A stretch of DNA of 8,799 nucleotides, from positions 1-8,799 of the forward strand of contig DAWL01000038.1 in NCBI GenBank assembly GCA_002505935.1, read 5' to 3'. A model generated the notes under the pieces. It did not search any database and was not told the DNA's origin. It worked only from the letters and a program-made list of their open reading frames with translations. Shown piece by piece: positions 1-6,155 of this stretch (its first letter is position 1; every line of letters begins with the position of its first letter). The stretch is from Euryarchaeota archaeon UBA226 (lineage in GTDB: Archaea > Thermoplasmatota > Poseidoniia > Poseidoniales > Poseidoniaceae). The position numbers and the translations under genes are program-made.

Positions 1-2042
1 TCATTGTTGATGACTTCGACGTTAGTACAGCTAATGGTGCACAAATTGAGAGTGTTCATCTCGTAGTTTCATTCGCCATTCCCGACCAACTTACTCAGGA
101 TTCGGTTAGATTCTCAGTTTCAGTTGATGGCCAGAGTGAACTGCTCAAGACATGGGCCCATACCACCTCTGGAATAGATGAAATGTCCTCGCCTTATTGG
201 GTCTTGAATATCAGCGAAAAGTTTGATTGGGATTGGGACAAAATTGCAAACTCCCAACTAACTTTGGACTATGTCAGCGTAGGTGGCACTGATGATTCTC
301 AATTGCAAGTCGATGCGGCTGGATATAGAGTAGTTCACCGCAAGGCATCTTGGGGATTGGAGACATCCGCAGCCAGCATTGAGATACCCGACCTTGAGTT
401 CCCTGTATTCGATCTTAACTTCACACTTGGAGAATGGGACGGCCTAAGTTTGTCCACATGCGGCCTGCTAGCATTGGAGAATCAAACTGGAACTTGGACT
501 TCTGAAATTATTGAAAGACCACATATGCAAACTTGGGGCAGATTGTCTGATGTCGGAACATGGAGTGGAAGTCTTGAAGTTCGAGCATCGAACAATGCAG
601 AACAATGGACTGATTGGCAAGAGACTACTTTCGCATCAATACTTCCTGCAATGGCTTACCTCCAGGTCAAGGCAAATGTCGAAGATGGTTGCCTAGAACG
701 GGTAAGAGTTGACATCAATGACCCAACATTGACTGTCACTTTCAATGTACATGGCGATATCTCTGGAATAATTGCCAATCAGAGTTTGGTTCAAATCTCG
801 ATTTCAGGAAACATGGTTGCTAGGCAATTCCTCTCTTCTACTGGAAGTAATGAACATATTGTGCAGATTGGAGATGCCTTGCCCGCCAAGGGTGAACCTT
901 TGACGATCTCCGTTAATTCTGCTTTTGCCTGGAATGATGATGGTGAACCAATGTCCTTAGTTGTCGAAGTCACCGCATTGAAAATCGATGGCGCCTACAG
1001 AATCTCTTGGGATGAGCCGCCTACCTGCTCAATACCCTCTGAACTTGAATTCGATGAAGATGGAGGTGGTACATTCATCAGCCTACCTTGTAGCGATGAT
1101 TTGACTGCTGTTGAAGACTTGGAATATTCTGCAGTTTCAACAAATGAAGACATTCTCGTGGCGGATATATCTGGAGACCAGATTCGCTTGAGCCTAGTTC
1201 CTGAAGCCAGCGGCGAGGCTACAGTCATTGTTTCCGTCATGGACCGACCGGGGCTTGCTGAAAGAAATACTTGGAGTCAGAATATCTCAATTATTGTCAA
1301 CTCGGTAAACGATGCTCCAATCCTAGACAATCTACCACCTCAGATTCATGTTTCACTTCCAGAAGCGGCTTACCTTGATATTGAATTTTCAGATGTTGAT
1401 GATACTGAATCAGAATTGACAGTTTCCATGGATTACTCTTGGGCACAATGGAATGGTGAGCAGATAAAGATTCAACCTGCAACTACTGGAGAATGGACCC
1501 TGACAATTACGGTAAGCGATGGTGAACTTGCAGCATCTCGCGAAATAATTGTCACATCTCAAGCACTTCCCGATCTACTGGTAGAAAGTGTAGAGGCGGA
1601 CGGGAATACAGAAGAAGTCGTAGCCGGAGATGTTGTCGAGGTTGTAGGCTGGGTTAGAAATGATGGACAAGAAGATGCACAGTTTATCTCGATCAAGTGT
1701 CTTGCTGATGGCCAACCTTTCGATGTTGCAATCATCGATTTGATTTCCCCCGGGCAATTGCGTAGAGCGATTTGTGACTGGCAAGTTCCTGCCGACGACG
1801 ATGCGGTTAGATTGACGATAATTCTCGATCATACACTAGAGATACGAGAAACGAATGAAAACAACAACCAAGGCAACCTGACAATTGCTGTAAAGAGTCC
1901 CGAAACTAGTGGTTCTAGCGAACAACAATCTTCAGGTGGAATTAGTGATAACGTGCAGATTGGATTAACGGTAACTGCAATAATGGCAATTATCGCAATT
2001 TTCTTCATGTTTGCACCAAAAGGCATCCGCAAAATCGAATGA
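1..2042 (+). CDS. Large surface/secreted beta-sandwich protein with CARDB domain and C-terminal membrane anchor (5' partial)
   Basis: The reading frame is open from the left edge (first full codon at base 3), so the ATG at 183 is probably internal and the gene begins outside the window. The first half (to about 1020) is Trp- and Asp-rich predicted beta structure that I do not recognise. An Ig/cadherin-like region follows and contains a VNDAP motif (1305-1319), typical of tandem extracellular beta-sandwich repeats. A further beta-sandwich covers about 1320-1560. A CARDB-like domain spans about 1569-1889 and ends in the characteristic acidic Asn-rich motif DHTLEIRETNENNN (1827-1868). A Ser/Gly/Gln linker leads to one hydrophobic segment (about 1953-2012) and a short basic tail ending KGIRKIE. 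Cysteines encoded at 1026 and 1089 could form a disulfide. The layout suggests an exported protein held in the membrane by its C-terminus, possibly for adhesion or polymer binding. The specific ligand is unknown. Confidence 0.85.
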   Translation, partial: IVDDFDVSTANGAQIESVHLVVSFAIPDQLTQDSVRFSVSVDGQSELLKTWAHTTSGIDEMSSPYWVLNISEKFDWDWDKIANSQLTLDYVSVGGTDDSQLQVDAAGYRVVHRKASWGLETSAASIEIPDLEFPVFDLNFTLGEWDGLSLSTCGLLALENQTGTWTSEIIERPHMQTWGRLSDVGTWSGSLEVRASNNAEQWTDWQETTFASILPAMAYLQVKANVEDGCLERVRVDINDPTLTVTFNVHGDISGIIANQSLVQISISGNMVARQFLSSTGSNEHIVQIGDALPAKGEPLTISVNSAFAWNDDGEPMSLVVEVTALKIDGAYRISWDEPPTCSIPSELEFDEDGGGTFISLPCSDDLTAVEDLEYSAVSTNEDILVADISGDQIRLSLVPEASGEATVIVSVMDRPGLAERNTWSQNISIIVNSVNDAPILDNLPPQIHVSLPEAAYLDIEFSDVDDTESELTVSMDYSWAQWNGEQIKIQPATTGEWTLTITVSDGELAASREIIVTSQALPDLLVESVEADGNTEEVVAGDVVEVVGWVRNDGQEDAQFISIKCLADGQPFDVAIIDLISPGQLRRAICDWQVPADDDAVRLTIILDHTLEIRETNENNNQGNLTIAVKSPETSGSSEQQSSGGISDNVQIGLTVTAIMAIIAIFFMFAPKGIRKIE

Positions 2043-2137
2043 TGCGGAATGGTCCCTTAATCAAACACCGTAGGGCGGATAAACGCGAAATTACGGATAA
2101 TCATCATAAGTGGCTGGACTCACAAAGGGGTACTCTT

Positions 2138-2169
2138 CTGGCTGTGGGGGCCAGCAATCCTCGGATTGC
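2138..2169. repeat. Two abutting hairpins between convergent genes
   Basis: The first hairpin pairs CTGGC (2138-2142) with GCCAG (2150-2154) around a 7-nt loop. The second pairs GCAATC (2154-2159) with GATTGC (2164-2169) around a CTCG loop, and the two share base 2154. They could be an RNA structure at the 3' end of either converging transcript. No U-tract follows on either strand, so a classical intrinsic terminator is not supported. Confidence 0.4.
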
Positions 2170-2192
2170 AAGGAAGGGTGGAGTGTGGGAAC

Positions 2193-2258
2193 ATGAGTGA
2201 ATTGAAAATCCGCATCGAGACCGATGAATGGACATATGAAGAATACATTGAGGCATGA
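2193..2258 (+). CDS. Possible 21-residue acidic small ORF (doubtful)
   Basis: The ATG at 2193 opens a 21-codon frame ending at TGA 2256-2258, directly beside the cbf5 stop on the other strand. The predicted peptide is acidic (Glu/Asp/Tyr/Trp-rich) and looks protein-like. A GGAG at 2180-2183 sits 9 nt upstream. The frame stays open back to 2061, but that extension has poor protein-like composition. It may be a small protein, a degraded 3' end of a lost gene, or chance. I do not recognise it. Confidence 0.2.
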   Translation: MSELKIRIETDEWTYEEYIEA

Positions 2259-3215
2259 TTATTTCTTGTGTCTTGGATAGACACCTGTTGGCAGTAATAC
2301 TGCTGTAGAACGAGCAACTTCACCTTGTTCTATAGATAATATCTCCTGACTTCCAAGTAACATTTCAGCGGTAGCCACTAATTCTCCCTTAATCGAGTTC
2401 AAAGAAACTTCATCCCCAGGGTTGAGATCATCTGGCATATTTACTATCCCTGGCCTCAACAATGGAGCACCATGTGCAATACTGGCTGCTGCACTATCCT
2501 TGATGACTACACTGGGACGCGATGCAACCAACAATTCCATCGGTTGAATCATTTGAGTAATAGCGGAATCATCCCCTTTCTCGCTGTATAACCACCAAGC
2601 ATCAGCAAGTTGTTCCATTGTGACACAATTTTCTATTGAGAATATTCCACTTGCAGTTCTACGTAATTCAACCAATTCAGTCTTCTTTCCTATCAATAAT
2701 CCGATATCTCTAGCCATTGTACGGATATAGGTTCCAGCTTCACAATCGATTTCTAGGACAACATGTTCAGAATCATCATCTAAAATCTCTAGCCTATCGA
2801 TTCTACGCGTCCGTACTTGAACCTTGACAGCAGAAATATCAGGGGGCACGTTGTATATGCGGCCACGTTGCTGTTCTACAGCAGCTTCGATTCGTTCCAT
2901 ATCAACTCCACCATGGACCCTCAATACAGCAACATATGTCTTTGAATGACTAAGCAATCCCGAAGTCAAGCGCATAGATCTACCAAGTAACAATGGAAGC
3001 ACTCCTGTGGCAAAAGGATCCAAAGTCCCCCCATGCCCCATCTTTTCGATGCCCAGTAGTTCTTTGGCCCATGCTGTTAATTGATGCGAAGTAGGTCCTG
3101 CAGCCTTGTCGAGAAGTATGATTCCAGCCATCATCCTCTCTTCCAATGTACGTGCTTCTGGCCTCTTTCCATGCTCAGCCGAAGTACTCGCTTGGCTCAC
3201 CGTGATTCTCGTCAA
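2259..3215 (-). CDS. cbf5: Cbf5/TruB-family RNA pseudouridine synthase with PUA domain
   Basis: The product is 318 aa and resembles archaeal Cbf5 (also annotated truB), the catalytic subunit of the H/ACA ribonucleoprotein that converts uridine to pseudouridine in rRNA and can act on tRNA U55. Visible motifs are LDKAAGPTSH (35-44), the catalytic loop GHGGTLDPFATGVLP (60-74) with predicted catalytic Asp66, SAVKVQVRTRRI (128-139) and CEAGTYIRT (158-166). A C-terminal PUA domain covers about 234-308 and the end is GVYPRHKK. The TTG start is preferred because GAGGAGGT lies 6 nt upstream and because GKRPEARTLEE (16-26), before the first ATG codons (residues 28-29), matches the N-terminal segment of archaeal Cbf5. 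The start overlaps the cmk stop by 4 nt (TTGA), implying translational coupling. DPFATGVLP is closer to bacterial TruB than the usual archaeal DPKVTGVLP, but the N-terminal motif and PUA domain favour Cbf5. Confidence 0.95.
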   Translation of the reverse strand: MTRITVSQASTSAEHGKRPEARTLEERMMAGIILLDKAAGPTSHQLTAWAKELLGIEKMGHGGTLDPFATGVLPLLLGRSMRLTSGLLSHSKTYVAVLRVHGGVDMERIEAAVEQQRGRIYNVPPDISAVKVQVRTRRIDRLEILDDDSEHVVLEIDCEAGTYIRTMARDIGLLIGKKTELVELRRTASGIFSIENCVTMEQLADAWWLYSEKGDDSAITQMIQPMELLVASRPSVVIKDSAAASIAHGAPLLRPGIVNMPDDLNPGDEVSLNSIKGELVATAEMLLGSQEILSIEQGEVARSTAVLLPTGVYPRHKK

Positions 3216-3754
3216 TCTGATACCTCCTCAATAATTTTCAATACCGCAGAAAGAACTTCTTCTGCACTCAACTCATCAGCATCCACAATGTCAGTATAAG
3301 GCGTCTTATCAGCAGGATCTAATTGGTACAACTCCTGAAACCTGTGCAAATCCTCACTCTCTCTAGCAAGAATCTCTTGTTTGCGAAATTCCAGATCTCC
3401 GCCTTCGCGCTGTACAACCCTTCTCGATCTCTCCTCGATTGAGACTTCCAACCAGACTCTCTTTACTGGTAGTTCCAATTGGTAAGCCCACCATCCTGCC
3501 AAACGACTCTCTACTACTTGTGGTCCATCTTGCTTGAGCATATGTCGCTTCAACTCCTCATCAAGCCTCTTATCAACCTCGAGATCCTCTCTGCACAATT
3601 CAGCAAATGCACTCAACTTCATGCCTCTTCGTTCTGCTTCTGAACGAAAAATCATACCTCCATTGAGATATTCCCAGCCCTTAGCATCACATAGTCCTTC
3701 GACCAATGTGCTGGTACCACTTCCCGCTTGGCCACTGATAGTAACTAGAGGCAA
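3212..3754 (-). CDS. cmk: Cytidylate kinase, archaeal type
   Basis: The product is about 180 aa from the chosen start. It phosphorylates CMP/dCMP to CDP/dCDP with ATP in the cytoplasm. The P-loop is ISGQAGSGTS (6-15). GGMIFR (32-37), followed by ERRGMKLSAFAEL, matches the archaeal GEIFR...GMSLEEF signature. VVESRLAGW (80-88) matches the family's VLEGRLAGW nucleotide-binding segment, and the lid-like part carries REGG (116-119) and ARESED. The frame could begin at a TTG at 3817 (201 aa), but that start overlaps the upstream gene by 59 nt and adds residues the family lacks. The TTG at 3754 is preferred: it places PLVTISG at the N-terminus as in homologues and has GGAAGTGAT just upstream. It lies 4 nt after the DUF106 stop and 4 nt into cbf5, within a three-gene operon. 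Confidence 0.93.
   Translation of the reverse strand: MPLVTISGQAGSGTSTLVEGLCDAKGWEYLNGGMIFRSEAERRGMKLSAFAELCREDLEVDKRLDEELKRHMLKQDGPQVVESRLAGWWAYQLELPVKRVWLEVSIEERSRRVVQREGGDLEFRKQEILARESEDLHRFQELYQLDPADKTPYTDIVDADELSAEEVLSAVLKIIEEVSD
3222..3229 (-). promoter_or_regulatory. Shine-Dalgarno for cbf5 (decides TTG start)
   Basis: On the minus strand GAGGAGGT lies 6 nt before the TTG at 3215, inside the 3' end of cmk. This is a near-ideal match to the archaeal anti-SD and supports initiation at the TTG rather than at the ATG codons 27-28 codons downstream. Confidence 0.8.
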
Positions 3755-3757
3755 TGC

Positions 3758-3766
3758 ATCACTTCC
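3758..3766 (-). promoter_or_regulatory. Shine-Dalgarno for cmk overlapping the DUF106 stop
   Basis: GGAAGTGAT on the minus strand differs by one base from GGAGGTGAT, the full complement of the 16S 3' end. It ends 3 nt before the TTG at 3754 and contains the TGA stop of the preceding gene, so termination and re-initiation are probably coupled. It is the main reason for choosing the shorter cmk start. Confidence 0.65.
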
Positions 3767-4676
3767 ACTGATGCCTACAGATAGAACATCGCAACTCTCC
3801 GCTTCCTGCCCTCTCAACTACATCCCCATCACATTCAGGGCAAATAGTCCCTTGTTGAGGAGGAGTGCGTGCAGAAATAGCAGTAGGTATCAACTTACCA
3901 ACTTGCTTCTTACTCTTGGCCTTACTTCTTGTCTTGCGTTGATTATTACGGCCTCTTCCCCTGCCTGAAGATGCACCTTCTTTGGTTTGAATCAGATGTA
4001 GATATGGCTCTGGTATAGTCTCACCTGCAAGAACTACTGGATGAGATTTGAATCTTAGCAATTTGATGTGCCTGTCAACCGCCCTTCCCAAAGGTGCAGA
4101 CATGCAGATGTATACGCAAATCCACGCTGGGAAGAACAGGAATGTGCCGGTGCTCATGTTCCAATGTTGTTTCCATGGAAGCGATACGTAATCAACACGA
4201 TATCCGCTAACAACCTCACCAACCCATGCAAAAATTGCAATGATGAAGATGAAGGTGAACATCATTGGTTTCATTCCACCCATCTGTACATCCATCTGTT
4301 CAGGCATCAATTGTTGTTGTAGAGTTGCTGCCTTATCCTTGCGAATCGGATCTCTTGCCAAGGTTGCTTCATTCATCATTCGGCGCACCTGAGACATGCG
4401 GTGACCGATGTGAGCCTGCTTGATTGGATCGATGAAGAGATTGCGCAAAACGGTGTTAATCAACATCGAAGCAGTGCCGATAAAGAATACTGTGATGACG
4501 AACCATTTCTCCTCAGGAAGTATCGGCGCTAGCAAAGGATCCGCATAGTCGGCTAAACCAGATCTGAATCCTTCATTCATCAACAAGAGCATCATCAGGA
4601 GCATGAAGAACAGCATCAGCATCATCTGACCGCCCGGTGGTGCGGGGGGCCCTGGTGCTGCTCCAGCCTGTGCCAT
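3759..4676 (-). CDS. DUF106 / Oxa1-EMC3 superfamily membrane protein with C-terminal zinc ribbon
   Basis: The product is 305 aa from the ATG at 4676, chosen because GGAAGT lies 4 nt upstream; a longer GTG start at 4763 would run into the divergent gene. Archaeal DUF106 proteins belong to the YidC/Oxa1/EMC3/TMCO1/GET1 superfamily and are thought to help insert membrane proteins. After a Pro/Gly-rich N-terminus there are hydrophobic segments at about 17-33, 59-79, 136-155 and 177-193. A charged, helical Met/Gln-rich stretch (about 86-128) sits between the second and third, as in the family's cytosolic coiled coil. The tail is unusual: a strongly basic linker (about 238-262, rich in GRGR, KTRSKAKSKK) leads to CPEC (279-282) and CSIC (297-300), a four-cysteine zinc ribbon ending HQWK. 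By analogy with Oxa1 tails, the basic part may contact the ribosome (inference). It is first in the operon with cmk and cbf5. Confidence 0.88.
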   Translation of the reverse strand: MAQAGAAPGPPAPPGGQMMLMLFFMLLMMLLLMNEGFRSGLADYADPLLAPILPEEKWFVITVFFIGTASMLINTVLRNLFIDPIKQAHIGHRMSQVRRMMNEATLARDPIRKDKAATLQQQLMPEQMDVQMGGMKPMMFTFIFIIAIFAWVGEVVSGYRVDYVSLPWKQHWNMSTGTFLFFPAWICVYICMSAPLGRAVDRHIKLLRFKSHPVVLAGETIPEPYLHLIQTKEGASSGRGRGRNNQRKTRSKAKSKKQVGKLIPTAISARTPPQQGTICPECDGDVVERAGSGELRCSICRHQWK

Positions 4677-4775
4677 GTTTACTTCCGTTGGATTACGCTG
4701 CATAAGGTTGTTTGAGAAGAGTTGACTTGGAAATGCTAGATGCTCCCTCCGACATCTTTTCACCGGAGACGTTCA
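4677..4775. promoter_or_regulatory. Divergent control region between DUF106 operon and TPR gene
   Basis: This is 99 nt between two divergent starts, so it must hold both promoters unless transcription begins inside a gene. I see no convincing TATA box or BRE on either strand. Translation signals are clearer: GGAAGT (minus strand, 4681-4686) precedes the DUF106 ATG, and GGAG (plus strand, 4765-4768) precedes the TTG at 4776 with 7-nt spacing. Confidence 0.5.
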
Positions 4776-6149
4776 TTGCAAAGCATGGATGCGGTTTCTG
4801 CGACCATTGCCATGGCCGAGGCGCAGGCAAAAATGGGGTTGCACGATGATGCGATCTCGGAATTGCGAAGGGCTGTTCGCGTGCATCCAAGAAACAGTGA
4901 GTTACACGAAAAATTAGGGCGTATATTGTTTCAACAGCAAAGATATGAAGCCGCTTTACCACATCTGCAAAAGGCGATTCGAAAAAGCGAGGATTCCGGT
5001 GAACTGCACATGTTAGTTGGAAACTGTGCGTTGTCCACCGGCCGGAGTAAAGCGGCTTTGAAATCCTTTGAACGCTGTATGGCGATTTCCTACAAGTCCA
5101 ATGAAGCATTAGCCAATATTGGACGCGCTTTGATTGCTAGACGTAAGGCAGACGTTGCTTGGCAAAGGTTACTGGATGCTTTCGTTGATGGCGGTAGCAC
5201 TTCTGAAGAGTTGCATTCCGTCCTAGAGATGTGCGCACCATTAGTTTCAGAACAAGTTCCATCTCTAGCCTCGAACCATTCCGAACCAACTTCCTCGATC
5301 TCCGCTGTCCAAGCCCCGCCTGGTTCTATAGAAGCGATGGCAGGAATCGTACAAGATGACATCGTCCATGAGGCAATAGACCTCGGCATGGGTCTTCTTG
5401 AAGAAGAAGAGGAAGATACAGATAACAGACTAAAGATATCGATGCCTGGATCTGGATTAGATACTCCTGAATCAAGAGCAGAATGGAGTCAGCCATTTGA
5501 GGAGGTTTCCGAAACTGAGGAGTCTGATTCTTGGATAAGTTCTGATCACTGGGATTTGGCTACTACTACAGCGATACAAACTCCTGAAACAGAGGTCCTA
5601 CCTGAAGTAGAAATTGAGGAACTAGAAGAAGTGGAACATGCTAACTTGCCATTCCAAGTAGGTGCGAGTACAACTTCTGTTGAAACTCCCGATACCACTC
5701 TCGATACATCTACAGAAGAGATGCCTGAAACGCTTCCTGAACCAGATGAGGAGAACGTTTCTGAACAGGATATCATTGAAATGCAAGAGATGCCCCTACC
5801 AGGACAACCAGTTGTGGCCAGTGAAGATAATGCCTTGACACAATTAGCCAAACTTCCACAGGAACAGAGAGTCTGGTGCTGGACCACCTCCTATGGAGAA
5901 GTTCCTTGGGGAATGGAATTGCTGAAATCGAGGCCTGATGATCGTATCGAAGCTGCCAAAGCAGAACTATCTGCATGGACTCAACAAAATCCTGGTATTT
6001 GGCTAGCAGTCGACCTGCAAGTCGAAGGAAGGGTCCCTGTTGACATTAACAATGTCAGGGGAGCCATAGAAGGATTGGAAATCCCAGTAATTCTACTTGT
6101 AGCAGACCAAAATCAACCATCCTCATGGCCGGTTTGGGGCAAGAACTAG
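4776..6149 (+). CDS. TPR-repeat protein with acidic linker and unrecognised C-terminal domain
   Basis: The product is about 457 aa. Four tetratricopeptide-like helical hairpins are visible at about 9-40, 41-73, 74-108 and 109-141, with typical TPR spacing (LHEKLGRILFQQQRYEAALPHL, in part). TPRs mediate protein-protein contacts. A low-complexity acidic linker rich in Glu, Thr, Pro and Ser follows (about 203-353, with EEEEED near 209). The compact C-terminal part (about 354-457) contains VWCWTTSYGEVPWG (366-379), an amphipathic helix and hydrophobic strands (IPVILLVAD). I do not recognise this domain. There is no signal peptide or membrane segment, so the protein is probably cytoplasmic. TTG 4776 is chosen for its GGAG; ATG 4785 and ATG 4740 are alternatives, the last leaving only 63 nt for two divergent promoters. 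The gene ends 6 nt from the convergent neighbour. It may be a scaffold or adaptor. Confidence 0.85.
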   Translation: MQSMDAVSATIAMAEAQAKMGLHDDAISELRRAVRVHPRNSELHEKLGRILFQQQRYEAALPHLQKAIRKSEDSGELHMLVGNCALSTGRSKAALKSFERCMAISYKSNEALANIGRALIARRKADVAWQRLLDAFVDGGSTSEELHSVLEMCAPLVSEQVPSLASNHSEPTSSISAVQAPPGSIEAMAGIVQDDIVHEAIDLGMGLLEEEEEDTDNRLKISMPGSGLDTPESRAEWSQPFEEVSETEESDSWISSDHWDLATTTAIQTPETEVLPEVEIEELEEVEHANLPFQVGASTTSVETPDTTLDTSTEEMPETLPEPDEENVSEQDIIEMQEMPLPGQPVVASEDNALTQLAKLPQEQRVWCWTTSYGEVPWGMELLKSRPDDRIEAAKAELSAWTQQNPGIWLAVDLQVEGRVPVDINNVRGAIEGLEIPVILLVADQNQPSSWPVWGKN

Positions 6150-6155
6150 CAGTAA

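Larger units (their letters stand above)
2043..2258. other. Convergent intergenic gap
   Basis: This stretch lies between the plus-strand surface-protein stop and the minus-strand cbf5 stop. I see no tRNA or rRNA signature and no T-run that would mark an obvious archaeal terminator on either strand. It holds a direct repeat CGGATAA (2076-2082 and 2094-2100, 18 bp apart), two abutting hairpins (2138-2169) and a 21-codon plus-strand ORF (2193-2258). These are described separately where worthwhile. Confidence 0.6.

Noticed and set aside
2130..2200. tRNA-like or C/D-box RNA in the convergent gap
   Set aside because: The 5-bp stem with a 7-nt loop at 2138-2154 resembles a tRNA arm, but the loop lacks the invariant U33, no T-loop or acceptor pairing is present, and no good C/D boxes flank it.
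3760..3817. cmk start at the upstream TTG (3817)
   Set aside because: It overlaps the DUF106 coding region, has no good SD and adds 21 residues not typical of the family; the TTG at 3754 is better supported.
4677..4763. DUF106 start at GTG 4763
   Set aside because: It would overlap the 5' end of the divergent gene if that starts at 4740, and adds a poorly conserved-looking basic segment; the ATG at 4676 has an SD and leads straight into the Pro/Gly-rich N-terminus.
4693..5109. Minus-strand ORF overlapping the TPR region
   Set aside because: It lies opposite well-formed TPR helices and its own translation lacks any domain-like pattern.
5546..5887. Minus-strand Ser-rich ORF opposite the TPR protein linker
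   Set aside because: Ser/Val/Cys-rich composition is the antisense shadow of the acidic linker codons.
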